Positions 53,613-61,607 of a stretch of 64,000 nt of DNA are shown here, piece after piece. How positions within the stretch are numbered: position 1 is the stretch's first letter; every line of letters starts with the position of its first letter. Origin of the DNA: Nocardia mexicana NBRC 108244. GTDB lineage: Bacteria > Actinomycetota > Actinomycetes > Mycobacteriales > Mycobacteriaceae. The DNA is taken from assembly GCF_001613165.1 (NCBI RefSeq), contig NZ_BDBV01000019.1, positions 62,001 through 126,000 of the forward strand, written 5' to 3'. A program made the position numbers and the translations under genes. Under the pieces are notes generated by a model. That model saw nothing but the letters and a program-made list of their open reading frames with translations, searched no databases and was not told where the DNA came from.

Positions 53613-54769
53613 AGACCCAGCTCCCGTCCGATCAGCATCAACTGCACCTCGGTGGTGCCCTCGCCGATTTCCAGAATCTTGCTGTCGCGGTAGTGCCGGG
53701 CGACAGCATATTCGTTCATGAACCCGTAGCCGCCGAAGATCTGGGTGGCGTCGCGGGAATTGTCCATGGCCGCCTCGCTGGCGACGAGTTTCGCGATCGA
53801 CGCCTGCTTCTTGAACGGCTTTCCCGCCAGCATCAGCGCGGCCGCGTCGTAGTACGCCGTGCGCGCGGCGTGTGCCCGCGCCTCCATGCGCGCGATCTTG
53901 AACGCGACCGCCTGATTGCGGCCGATCGCCTGCCCGAATGCCTCGCGCTCCTGCGCGTACTGCACGCTCTCGTCCACGCAGCCCTGCGCGGCGCCCACCG
54001 ACAGCGCGGCGATCGCGATGCGCCCCTCGTCGAGGATGCGCAGGAAGTTCGCATACCCGCGCCCGCGCTCCCCGAGCAGATTCTCCTGCGGCACACGGAC
54101 ATCGGTGAGGCTGAGCGGATGCGTATCGGAGGCGTTCCACCCGACCTTGTTGTAGGCCGGTTCGGCGACGAAGCCCGGCGTATCGGTCGGCACCAGAATG
54201 GTGGAGATCTCCTTCTTGCCGTCCGTCTGGCCGGTCACCGCGGTCACTGTCACCAGCCGGGTGATATCGGTGCCGGAATTGGTGATGAACTGCTTGCTGC
54301 CGTTGATGATCCAGTCGTCACCGTCGAGCACGGCCGTGGTGCGGGTGCCGCCGGCGTCGCTGCCCGCGCCCGGTTCGGTGAGGCCGAAGGCGGCCAGCGC
54401 CCGGCCGGATGTCAACTGCGGCAACCACTCCTGCCGCTGTTTGTCGTTGCCGAAGCGGTAGACCGGCATGGCGCCCAGCGAGACGCCCGCCTCCAGGGTG
54501 ATCGCCACGCTCTGATCGACCTTGCCGAGTTCCTCGAGCGCCAGGCACAGCGCGAAGTAGTCGCCGCCCATGCCGCCGTACTCCTCCGGGAAGGGCAGCC
54601 CGAACAGCCCCATATCCGCCATCCCGGCGATCACCTCGTAGGGGAACGAATGCTCCGCATCGTGTTTCGCGGCGACCGGCGCCACCACCTGACGGGCGAA
54701 GTCCCGGACGGTCAGGGCGAGTTCGCGGTATTCGTCGGGAAGGGTGCCGGTGGACAGGAAGTCGGTCAT
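53609..54769 (-). CDS. fadE19: Acyl-CoA dehydrogenase (FadE19-like)
   Basis: 386 residues, the usual family length. It is an FAD enzyme that oxidises a short branched acyl-CoA to the 2-enoyl form and passes electrons to ETF. Seen are the FAD/substrate segment [32 protein letters not shown] wording ([11 protein letters not shown]), and the C-terminal [16 protein letters not shown]. The Glu of IGEGT is at the position of the MCAD-type catalytic base, whereas human isovaleryl-CoA dehydrogenase has Ala there, so substrate preference (isovaleryl or 2-methylbutyryl) is open. ATG 54769 overlaps the accA1 stop as ATGA. Position matches Rv2500c. Confidence 0.9.
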   Translation of the reverse strand: MTDFLSTGTLPDEYRELALTVRDFARQVVAPVAAKHDAEHSFPYEVIAGMADMGLFGLPFPEEYGGMGGDYFALCLALEELGKVDQSVAITLEAGVSLGAMPVYRFGNDKQRQEWLPQLTSGRALAAFGLTEPGAGSDAGGTRTTAVLDGDDWIINGSKQFITNSGTDITRLVTVTAVTGQTDGKKEISTILVPTDTPGFVAEPAYNKVGWNASDTHPLSLTDVRVPQENLLGERGRGYANFLRILDEGRIAIAALSVGAAQGCVDESVQYAQEREAFGQAIGRNQAVAFKIARMEARAHAARTAYYDAAALMLAGKPFKKQASIAKLVASEAAMDNSRDATQIFGGYGFMNEYAVARHYRDSKILEIGEGTTEVQLMLIGRELGL

Positions 54770-56790
54770 GCGTGGGGTTCCTTCGAATCAGGGGTGTCGT
54801 CGGGAGCGATGCGGGCGAGTACCTGGTCGACCTGGACCTGGGTCCCCGAATCGACCAGTAGCTCAACGGTTCCCGCGATCGGCGCGGTGAGGGTGTGCTC
54901 CATCTTCATGGCCTCGACGACCACGATCGGCGCCCCGGCCGCCACCGCGGCACCGGGAGCGACCGCGACAGCGATCACCGAACCGGGCATGGGGCTGCGG
55001 ATCTCGGCATCCCCGACCTGTTCCGCGCCCGCGCGCACATTCACCTCGGCGACTTCCCGGACGGCGGCGACGCCGATCGCATCGGCGACCCACAGCTGAC
55101 CGTCGTGCTCCGCCACGCGGAACCGACCGCGCACGCCGTCGAGGGTGATCGTGACCTCGGTATCGCCGAATTCGGCTGTCAGCGAGCGCTTGTCGGATTC
55201 GTCGAGCCAGACCTCGGCATCGCGCGGATTGCCCGTGAGATACACGTGGGTGGTGCGGTCGCCTCCGGACAGCCGTAGCACCGTGGGCGCCGGAGCGCCC
55301 AGCCGCCAGCCGCTCGGCGTCCCCCACACGTCCTGCGCGCTCGATTGCCACAGTCGCAGCCAGCGGTATACCGCGGCCGCCACGAACTGTTCGTCGGATA
55401 CCGGTGCGGGACGGAAGTCCCCGGCCCGCCGATCCAGCAGGCCCGTGTCCAGCCGGCCCGCCAGCACATCGCCGTCGGCCAGCAGGAACCGCAGGAAGTC
55501 GATATTCGTCCGGACTCCCAGCACCAGGGTATCGGCCAGCGCACGGTCGAGCTTGGCGATGGCGTCGGCGCGGGTGGACGAGTAGGCGATCACCTTGGAC
55601 AGCATCGGATCGTAGTCACTGCCGACCACGGATCCGGTCCGCAGGCCCGAATCCACCCGCACCCCAGCGCCGTTCGGCTCCGACAGCGCCAGCACGGTGC
55701 CACCGGTCGGCAGGAAGTCGCGTCCCGGATCCTCGGCGTAGACACGGGCCTCCATCGCGTGGCCCGTCATCCGGATGTCCTCCTGCGCGACCCCCAGCTT
55801 CTGCCCGGCCGCCACCCGCACCTGGCATTCCACCAGGTCCACGCCGGTGATCAGCTCGGTCACCGGGTGCTCGACCTGCAGGCGGGTGTTCATCTCCATG
55901 AAGAAGAACTCGTCGGGCCGGTCGGCCGACACGATGAACTCCACCGTCCCGGCGCCGACATAGTCGACACTGCGGGCGGTATTGCAGGCCGCGGCGCCGA
56001 TTCGGGCCCGCGTATCGGCGTCCAGCAGCGGCGACGGCGCCTCCTCGATCACCTTCTGGTGGCGGCGCTGCAGGCTGCACTCGCGCTCGCCCAGATGCAG
56101 CACCTGACCGAACTTGTCGGCGAGTACCTGCACCTCGATATGCCGGGGCCGGGTGACGAACCGCTCCAGGAACAGGGTGTCGTCGCCGAAGGCGGCCGCC
56201 GCCTCGCGCCGCGCACTCGCCAGCGCATCGGGCAGCTGCTCGGGCGCGTGCACCAGCCGCATCCCCTTGCCGCCACCGCCCGCTGACGGCTTCACCAGCA
56301 CCGGATATCCGATATCGCCTGCGGCATCGAGCAATTCGGCATCGGTCAATCCGGGCCGCGCGATCCCCGGCACGACGGGCACGCCGAAATCGGCGACCGC
56401 GTTCTTCGCGGCGATCTTGTCACCCATGATCTCGATCGCGCGGGCGGGCGGCCCCAGGAATACGATGCCCGCCTCGGCGAGAGCCGCGGCGAACCCCGGA
56501 TTCTCCGACAGGAAGCCGTATCCCGGATGCACCGCCTGCGCGCCGGTCCGCACCGCGGCATCGACGACCTTGCCGATATCGAGGTAGCTCTCCCGGGCCG
56601 CGGCCGGTCCGAGGCGCACCGCGGTATCGGCCTCGTGCACGTGCCGGGCGTCGACATCGGCATCGCTGTACACCGCGACCGATCGAATCCCCATGGCGCG
56701 CAGCGTCCGGATGACCCGGACCGCGATCTCGCCGCGGTTGGCGACCAGCACGGTGTCGAACGGAACGGGCGAATTCTGCAGCATCGTCAT
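54766..56790 (-). CDS. accA1: Acyl-CoA carboxylase biotin-carboxylase/BCCP subunit (methylcrotonyl type)
   Basis: 674 residues from ATG 56790, which shares one base with the accD1 stop (TGATG). It has a biotin carboxylase domain (about 1-450): [20 protein letters not shown], the ATP loop [14 protein letters not shown], and [14 protein letters not shown]. The C-terminal biotin carrier domain has the biotinylated Lys in VEAMKMEH near residue 640. It charges biotin with CO2 for the AccD1 partner, and the pair carboxylates 3-methylcrotonyl-CoA in leucine breakdown by analogy with Rv2501c. GTG 56793 is an alternative start. Confidence 0.93.
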   Translation of the reverse strand: MTMLQNSPVPFDTVLVANRGEIAVRVIRTLRAMGIRSVAVYSDADVDARHVHEADTAVRLGPAAARESYLDIGKVVDAAVRTGAQAVHPGYGFLSENPGFAAALAEAGIVFLGPPARAIEIMGDKIAAKNAVADFGVPVVPGIARPGLTDAELLDAAGDIGYPVLVKPSAGGGGKGMRLVHAPEQLPDALASARREAAAAFGDDTLFLERFVTRPRHIEVQVLADKFGQVLHLGERECSLQRRHQKVIEEAPSPLLDADTRARIGAAACNTARSVDYVGAGTVEFIVSADRPDEFFFMEMNTRLQVEHPVTELITGVDLVECQVRVAAGQKLGVAQEDIRMTGHAMEARVYAEDPGRDFLPTGGTVLALSEPNGAGVRVDSGLRTGSVVGSDYDPMLSKVIAYSSTRADAIAKLDRALADTLVLGVRTNIDFLRFLLADGDVLAGRLDTGLLDRRAGDFRPAPVSDEQFVAAAVYRWLRLWQSSAQDVWGTPSGWRLGAPAPTVLRLSGGDRTTHVYLTGNPRDAEVWLDESDKRSLTAEFGDTEVTITLDGVRGRFRVAEHDGQLWVADAIGVAAVREVAEVNVRAGAEQVGDAEIRSPMPGSVIAVAVAPGAAVAAGAPIVVVEAMKMEHTLTAPIAGTVELLVDSGTQVQVDQVLARIAPDDTPDSKEPHA

Positions 56791-58373
56791 CACATCCGGA
56801 AAACGCCGTAGGACACGGGCTCGAGCGGGGCCTGCGCGCAGACCGACAGCGCCAGCCCCAGCACGGTTCTGGTGTCGGCGGGATCGATCACGCCGTCGTC
56901 CCACAGCCGCGCGGTCGAATAGTACGGATTACCTTGTCGCTCATATTGTTCCCGGATCGGCGCCTTGAACTCCTCCTGCTCCTCGGCGCTCCAGGTATCG
57001 CCGAGCTGATCGCCGCGCACGGTCGCCAGCACCGACGCGGCCTGCTCGCCGCCCATCACCGAGATCCGCGCATTGGGCCACATCCACAGGAACCGAGGCG
57101 AATACGCGCGCCCGCACATCGAGTAGTTGCCCGCGCCGTAGGAGCCGCCGATGATCACGGTCAGCTTGGGCACCCGGGCGCACGCCACCGCCGTCACCAT
57201 CTTCGCGCCGTTCTTGGCGATACCCCCGGCCTCGTAGTCGCGGCCGACCATGAACCCGGTGATGTTCTGCAGGAACACCAGCGGGATCGACCGCTTGTCG
57301 CACAGCTCGATGAAATGCGCTCCCTTGACCGCGGATTCGCTGAACAGCACGCCGTTGTTGGCGACGATGCCGACCGGATGGCCGTGGATGCGGGCGAACC
57401 CGGTGACCAGCGTGCGCCCGTACTCCTGTTTGAACTCGGAGAACTCGCCGCCGTCGACGACCCGGCCGATGACCTCGCGCACGTCGTAGGGCGTGCGCGA
57501 ATCCACCGGCACCACGTCGTAGAGCTCCGACTGCGGCGCAACGGGATCCACCGGCGGCGCCACCTCCCACGGGCTCGACGACCGCGGCCCCAGCGTGCTC
57601 ACGATGCGGCGCACGATGCGCAGCGCGTCCTGATCGCTGTCGGCCAGATGGTCCGTGACACCGGAAGTGCGCGAATGCAATTCGCCGCCGCCGAGCTCCT
57701 CGGCGGTGACCACCTCGCCGGTGGCCGCCTTCACCAGCGGCGGCCCGCCCAGGAAGATGGTGCCCTGGTCGCGCACGATGACGGCCTCGTCGCTCATCGC
57801 CGGGACGTACGCGCCGCCCGCCGTGCACGAGCCCATGACCGCGGCGATCTGCGCGATGCCCTGGGCGCTCATGGTCGCCTGGTTGTAGAAGATGCGGCCG
57901 AAGTGCTCCCGATCCGGGAACACCTCGTCCTGATGCGGCAGGTACGCGCCACCCGAATCGACGAGATAGAGACAGGGCAGGCGGTTCTGCAGCGCCACCT
58001 CCTGCGCGCGCAGATGCTTCTTGACCGAGACCGGGTAATAGGTGCCGCCCTTGACGGTGGCGTCGTTGGCGACGATCACGCACTCGCGGCCGGACACCCG
58101 GCCGATCCCGCTGATGATGCCCGCCCCCGGACAATCGTCCCCGTACATGCCGGTCGCGGCCAGGGGGGACAGCTCCAGGAACGGGCTGCCGGTGTCGAGC
58201 AGTTGATCGACCCGCTGACGCGGCAGCAGTTTCCCGCGGGCCACGTGACGATCGCGCGCCTTGGCCGGGCCACCGAGCGCATTCGCCGCCAGCCGCGACC
58301 GAAGGTCCTCCACCAGCGCCAGGTGAGCCGCCCGGTTGGCGCCCTCCACCCGCGTGTCCTGCGTAACCGCCAT
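56790..58373 (-). CDS. accD1: Acyl-CoA carboxylase carboxyltransferase subunit (methylcrotonyl type)
   Basis: About 527 residues from ATG 58373 (GTG 58376 directly before it is possible). Both carboxyltransferase halves are present: [38 protein letters not shown] and [14 protein letters not shown] in the first; [38 protein letters not shown] and [38 protein letters not shown] in the second. These are the oxyanion glycines and the strongly conserved stretches of methylcrotonyl-CoA carboxylase beta subunits. First gene of the operon; upstream lies the AT-rich operator region shared with the divergent TetR gene. Confidence 0.94.
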   Translation of the reverse strand: MAVTQDTRVEGANRAAHLALVEDLRSRLAANALGGPAKARDRHVARGKLLPRQRVDQLLDTGSPFLELSPLAATGMYGDDCPGAGIISGIGRVSGRECVIVANDATVKGGTYYPVSVKKHLRAQEVALQNRLPCLYLVDSGGAYLPHQDEVFPDREHFGRIFYNQATMSAQGIAQIAAVMGSCTAGGAYVPAMSDEAVIVRDQGTIFLGGPPLVKAATGEVVTAEELGGGELHSRTSGVTDHLADSDQDALRIVRRIVSTLGPRSSSPWEVAPPVDPVAPQSELYDVVPVDSRTPYDVREVIGRVVDGGEFSEFKQEYGRTLVTGFARIHGHPVGIVANNGVLFSESAVKGAHFIELCDKRSIPLVFLQNITGFMVGRDYEAGGIAKNGAKMVTAVACARVPKLTVIIGGSYGAGNYSMCGRAYSPRFLWMWPNARISVMGGEQAASVLATVRGDQLGDTWSAEEQEEFKAPIREQYERQGNPYYSTARLWDDGVIDPADTRTVLGLALSVCAQAPLEPVSYGVFRM

Positions 58374-58393
58374 CACGCCATCCTGCCCGATCG

Positions 58394-58435
58394 GTTAATC
58401 GCCAATAACTGGAATTTAAGATAGTCTCCATTAAC
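58394..58435. promoter_or_regulatory. AT-rich divergent promoter/operator between accD1 and the TetR gene
   Basis: This is one of the most AT-rich stretches in the window. GTTAAT (58394-58399) and ATTAAC (58430-58435) form an inverted pair. Inside, GTTA and TAAC at 58394-58409 form a second, closer imperfect dyad, and TAACTG occurs twice as a direct repeat. The layout suits a TetR-type repressor acting on both promoters, as BkaR does for the orthologous operon in mycobacteria. Which half-sites are bound is inference. Confidence 0.6.
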
Positions 58436-58467
58436 TGAGTTGTCCACACCCGGCGAGAGGAAGCGCG

Positions 58468-59061
58468 GTGACCAGCAGCGATTCGGTCGCACCCACGCGC
58501 CGCGAGCAGCTCAAGGCGCAGCGCCGGGAGCAGCTGTTGGAGGCAGGGGCACGGCTCATCGCCGACCGCGGCTTCCCCGGTGTGCGGCTCGACGACCTGG
58601 GCGCGGCCGTCGGGATCAGCGGCCCGGCGGTCTACCGGCACTTCCCCAGCAAGGAGGCGCTGCTCGTCGAACTGCTGGTCGGGGTCAGCCAGCGCCTACT
58701 CGAGGGCGGCAGAGCCGTTGTCGCGCAATCCGATTCGGCGGCCGCCGCGCTGTCGCGGCTGATCGAATTCCACCTCGACTTCGCCCTCGGCGAGCCGGAA
58801 CTCATCCGCATCCAGGACCGGGACCTGGAAAATCTTCCCGAGGCCGCGAGGCGCCAGGTACGCCGCACGCAGCGGCAGTACGTCGAGGTGTGGGTGTCCG
58901 CGCTGTGCCGGTTGCACCCCGACCTCCCCGAGGCCACCGCCCGCGTCCAGGCGCACGCGACGTTCGGCCTGATCAACTCCACGCCGCACAGTGCGTCCGC
59001 CGCGCTCGCCAGCCGCGCCCGCCCGATCCTGCGGCGCATGGCGCTGGCCGCGCTGGAGTGA
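58468..59061 (+). CDS. bkaR: TetR-family regulator of the leucine operon (BkaR-like)
   Basis: 197 residues from GTG 58468 behind GAGAGGAAG. The N-terminal helix-turn-helix is clear at about 20-65: REQLLEAGARLIADRGFPGVRLDDLGAAVGISGPAVYRHFPSKEALL. The rest is the helical ligand-binding domain. It is divergent from accD1 exactly as Rv2506 (BkaR) is divergent from its operon in M. tuberculosis, where it represses branched-chain keto-acid genes. Symbol assigned on family plus synteny; the ligand, probably an acyl-CoA intermediate, is not visible from sequence. Confidence 0.8.
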   Translation: MTSSDSVAPTRREQLKAQRREQLLEAGARLIADRGFPGVRLDDLGAAVGISGPAVYRHFPSKEALLVELLVGVSQRLLEGGRAVVAQSDSAAAALSRLIEFHLDFALGEPELIRIQDRDLENLPEAARRQVRRTQRQYVEVWVSALCRLHPDLPEATARVQAHATFGLINSTPHSASAALASRARPILRRMALAALE

Positions 59062-59089
59062 CCCCCAGCTGGGCCTTATTCCCACGAGA

Positions 59090-59234
59090 GGCGAATTCGG
59101 CTGTCGCGCACTACCGTCGGTCAACGGTGCTCGGGGGTGATTGTGGGCCTGCTCGCCCTGCGGGGCGGCAGAAGGCCGTCGCAGCACGTGTTGGACCCTC
59201 GCAAGTGGCGAGGGCTGGAAAGGTTATGGAGAGA
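59090..59234 (+). promoter_or_regulatory. Duplicated leader, copy 1, with hairpin 20 bases before the start codon
   Basis: The block starting GGCGAATTCGGCTGTC at 59090 and the later GTGCTCGGGG block recur before the paralogue at 61163. TACCGT at 59112-59117 could be a -10 element. The hairpin CCCTCGC-AAGTG-GCGAGGG (59196-59214) ends exactly 20 bases before ATG 59235. The second copy has a hairpin of different loop but same stem core at the same distance. This argues for a structured 5' leader, perhaps acting on translation; no known riboswitch class is recognised. Confidence 0.6.
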
Positions 59235-59567
59235 ATGGTACGTAAAACCCTGGTCAAGGCACTCGCTGTCACCGCTGCGCCGCTCGCTGCCGCGGTCGTG
59301 TTCGCCGGAGGCGCCGGCGCCGACGCCGGGCAGGCTGCCGCACCGCAGGCCGCGCCCGTGGCGGGTGTCCCGCTGGAGTCCGAGGACATCACCACCAACC
59401 CCAACTCCCAGTACCCGGACCCGGTGCTGAACGGCGCCGCCCTCGGCGCCGGAATCGGTTCCGCCGTGGGCTTCTGGACCGGCTCCGGCGGCCCGATCCT
59501 CGGCGGCCTGATCGGCGCCCTGGTCGGCGCCACCAACCCCGATGTGGTCCCGCAGGTCCTGCCCTGA
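59235..59567 (+). CDS. Small secreted glycine-zipper protein, paralogue 1
   Basis: 110 residues from ATG 59235; ATG 59226 three codons earlier is possible, but 59235 matches the paralogue. A signal peptide covers about residues 1-30 (KTLVKALAVTAAPLAAAVVFAGGAGA). The mature part is short: an Ala/Pro linker, DITTNPNSQYPDPVLNGA, then a glycine-zipper stretch GAGIGSAVGFWTGSGGPILG ending GALVGATNPDVVPQVLP. Zippers of this kind insert in or line membranes, so a membrane-active or envelope role is plausible. No enzymatic motif. It shares about the last 65 residues almost exactly with the protein at 61163. Confidence 0.85.
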   Translation: MVRKTLVKALAVTAAPLAAAVVFAGGAGADAGQAAAPQAAPVAGVPLESEDITTNPNSQYPDPVLNGAALGAGIGSAVGFWTGSGGPILGGLIGALVGATNPDVVPQVLP

Positions 59568-59586
59568 CCCTGCGGTAGATCGCGCA

Positions 59587-59626
59587 CCCGAGGCCGGTGC
59601 CGGGCCGTTACGCCCGGCACCGGCCT
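59587..59626 (+). terminator. Strong hairpin terminator after paralogue 1
   Basis: A perfect 17-bp GC-rich stem (59587-59603 with 59610-59626) and a 6-base loop CGTTAC lie 19 bases after the stop codon. Only a short pyrimidine run follows, as is common for actinobacterial terminators. Confidence 0.85.
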
Positions 59627-59819
59627 CGAGCCTTTCCGCCGCCCCGCACCGGCCCGAAAATGCGCACGTCACAACGCATGCGGGAACGGGTGTTCATTCC
59701 GTCCGAATGCGGTAGCATCACGCAAGCATTCGGGGCGGACTCGGCGGCTCGTCCGGACCACCGAATTCCCGCCGCTCGCATGCGATCTACGGATAGATGA
59801 GGAAGACGGGGGACTTCGC

Positions 59820-60548
59820 ATGGCGAAGCATCGAAGACAGACCAGATCCCAGCGCATCGTCCTGCGCGCCGCGGTCAGCGTGGTACCGATGACCGCCATC
59901 GCCACCGGCAGCACCATCGCATACGCGGCACCGGCCCAATTCATCGCGCCACAGCCCGGCGTCACCACCCCCAACCAGCCGAACCCCGCTGCCCCGCAAC
60001 AGAGCCCGGGCGCCGTCCAGCCGGGCGTCACCACCCCCGCCCAACCGAAGACGCCGCCGCCCATGGCATATGTTGCGCCGCAGGACGACCGACGCGGCGT
60101 CGCCCCGGAAACCGACTTCGCCCAGTACCGCTCGGTACCGGAACGCAATTACGTGGCCCCGGCCGAACCGCAGAAGCTGCACGCGCCCGAACCGTCGCCG
60201 CCGGTCGCTCAGATCGTTCCGCCCCCTCGGATCCTGCGCGCAGGCGATCTGTCCACCCCCGCACCGGATTTCCTCAGCCCCGAGCAGATCGACGGGATCA
60301 ATTCGGTCCCGGCGGGCCCGGAGGCGCAGCTATCGCAGACCGTTCGTTCCGTCGGAATACCGCCGAGCCGGGCGGACAGAGTCGCCTCGTCGGCCGTTGC
60401 GGGAGCGGCGGTCGGCGCCGCGGTCGGGTGTGCCGTCGGAGCAGTTGCCGGAGTTGTCATCATGTCGGTCCCGGCGTGCCTCATACTGGGTGCGTTGAAC
60501 GGTGCGGCCGGCGGCATGATCGGCGCGAGCGCCGGTCTCGTGCGGTGA
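59820..60548 (+). CDS. Secreted Pro-rich protein with C-terminal glycine-zipper
   Basis: 242 residues from ATG 59820. Signal peptide at about 1-37 with cleavage near AYA-AP. Residues 38-140 are Pro/Gln/Ala-rich with two copies of QPGVTTP. A conserved-looking segment LSPEQIDGINSVPAGPEAQLSQTVRSVGIPPSRADRVA precedes the zipper at about 190-240: AGAAVGAAVGCAVGAVAGVV then LGALNGAAGGMIGASAG. The product is exported and probably membrane-associated by its zipper; function unknown. The zipper resembles that of the neighbours only in composition. Confidence 0.8.
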   Translation: MAKHRRQTRSQRIVLRAAVSVVPMTAIATGSTIAYAAPAQFIAPQPGVTTPNQPNPAAPQQSPGAVQPGVTTPAQPKTPPPMAYVAPQDDRRGVAPETDFAQYRSVPERNYVAPAEPQKLHAPEPSPPVAQIVPPPRILRAGDLSTPAPDFLSPEQIDGINSVPAGPEAQLSQTVRSVGIPPSRADRVASSAVAGAAVGAAVGCAVGAVAGVVIMSVPACLILGALNGAAGGMIGASAGLVR

Positions 60549-60576
60549 TCACAACAGTTTTCGATTCGAGGCGACG

Positions 60577-60975
60577 ATGAAGAAGCTCGCGGCGACCCTG
60601 TGCCTCACGGTAGCTGCCACGGGTTTGTGGCCCGGCGTGGCGCTGGCCTCCCCGGACACCGGTCCGGCTGCCCCGGTTCCCGACTCGGCAACCTCGATCG
60701 CGGCGAATCCCGAGACCGAGCAACGCTGGAACGCCGAACTGCAGCGGGCGCTTCCCGGCGCCATCGTCGGCGGCATCATCGGAGGCGTTATCGCGTTTCC
60801 GCTCGGCGGGATCATCTTGTCGCCGGTCACGGTGGTGCCCGGCGCGATCATCGGCGCGGGGATCGGCCTGCTCGCGGTGGGCGGTCAGCCGTTGATCGAC
60901 GCATACACGGCGCGGTTCTCCGAGGAGCCGGACGCTCCCGCGGATGGGTCCGTGGCGGTGCCGCTCGCCGAATGA
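60577..60975 (+). CDS. Small secreted glycine-zipper protein
   Basis: 132 residues from ATG 60577, with GAGG ahead. Signal peptide at 1-25 (LAATLCLTVAATGLWPGVALA). The mature protein has NPETEQRWNAELQRALPGAIVGGIIGG, then hydrophobic zipper segments IVGGIIGGVIAFPLGGIILS and GAIIGAGIGLLAVGG, and a short acidic tail. It lies 28 bases after the preceding gene, so the two may be co-transcribed. Function unknown; membrane association likely. Confidence 0.8.
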   Translation: MKKLAATLCLTVAATGLWPGVALASPDTGPAAPVPDSATSIAANPETEQRWNAELQRALPGAIVGGIIGGVIAFPLGGIILSPVTVVPGAIIGAGIGLLAVGGQPLIDAYTARFSEEPDAPADGSVAVPLAE

Positions 60976-61009
60976 TCTCCCGATGATCGGAAACTGATGC
61001 TCGGGTGGG

Positions 61010-61162
61010 GGCGAATTCGCCTGTCTCCCAGTATTGTCAGCGCTTGTGCTCGGGGAGTGATCGTGGGCGCGGCCCGTCTGTTCTTTCGGGTCGCCGAACG
61101 CGGTTCCAGCACATGTGTAGTGCCCTCGAATTCGCCGAGGGCTTGGAAGGTAAAGGAAGAGA
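61010..61162 (+). promoter_or_regulatory. Duplicated leader, copy 2, with hairpin 20 bases before the start codon
   Basis: GGCGAATTCGCCTGTC at 61010 and GTGCTCGGGGAGTGATC at 61046 repeat the blocks of copy 1. TATTGT at 61032-61037 occupies the place of TACCGT. The hairpin GCCCTCG-AATTCGC-CGAGGGC (61122-61142) keeps the CCCTCG/CGAGGG stem, changes the loop, and again ends 20 bases before the ATG. Confidence 0.6.
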
Positions 61163-61477
61163 ATGATTCGCAACACCCTGGTCAAGGCGTTCACCGTGAC
61201 CGCCCTGCCGCTGGCCGCCGTGGCCGTATTCGCCGGTGGCGCCTCCGCCGAGGCCCCGCAGGCCACGCCGGTCGCGGGCATCCCGCTGACCGAGGACATC
61301 ACCACCAACCCCAACGCCCAGTACCCGGACCCGGTGCTGAACGGTGCCGCCGCGGGTGCGGCGATCGGTTCGGCGGTGGGCTTCTTCACCGGTTCCGGCG
61401 GCCCGATCCTCGGCGGCCTGATCGGCGCGCTGGTCGGCGCCACCAACCCGGACGTGGTCCCGCAGGTTCTCCCCTGA
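61163..61477 (+). CDS. Small secreted glycine-zipper protein, paralogue 2
   Basis: 104 residues from ATG 61163. Signal peptide at about 1-28 (NTLVKAFTVTALPLAAVAVFAGGASA). The mature region EDITTNPNAQYPDPVLNGAA and the zipper GAAIGSAVGFFTGSGGPILG are nearly identical to paralogue 1, ending in the same GATNPDVVPQVLP; the signal peptide and linker have diverged more. This pattern suggests selection on the mature zipper. The two paralogues bracket two other zipper proteins. Confidence 0.85.
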   Translation: MIRNTLVKAFTVTALPLAAVAVFAGGASAEAPQATPVAGIPLTEDITTNPNAQYPDPVLNGAAAGAAIGSAVGFFTGSGGPILGGLIGALVGATNPDVVPQVLP

Positions 61478-61492
61478 TCGACCCGGCATCCC

Positions 61493-61539
61493 ACATCGGG
61501 GCCGACGTCGGGCGCATCGCCCGGCCTCGGCCCCGATGT
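61493..61539 (+). terminator. Long hairpin terminator after paralogue 2
   Basis: Two 21-base arms (61493-61513 and 61519-61539) pair with two mismatches around the loop GCATC, 15 bases after the stop codon. A TGTCCTCCCC pyrimidine-rich run follows. It is unrelated in sequence to the terminator at 59587, although the genes are duplicates. Confidence 0.85.
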
Positions 61540-61607
61540 CTGTCCTCCCCCGACCTGTCGCCCCACCGTGGTTTACTCGGGGAGTCGGCCGATCTTGGGG
61601 AGGGCGC

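Noticed and set aside
59062..59234. Known riboswitch (for example c-di-AMP ydaO type, common before actinobacterial cell-wall genes) in the zipper leaders
   Set aside because: The conserved ydaO core motifs are not visible and the leader is too short; only a simple hairpin and two conserved blocks are seen.
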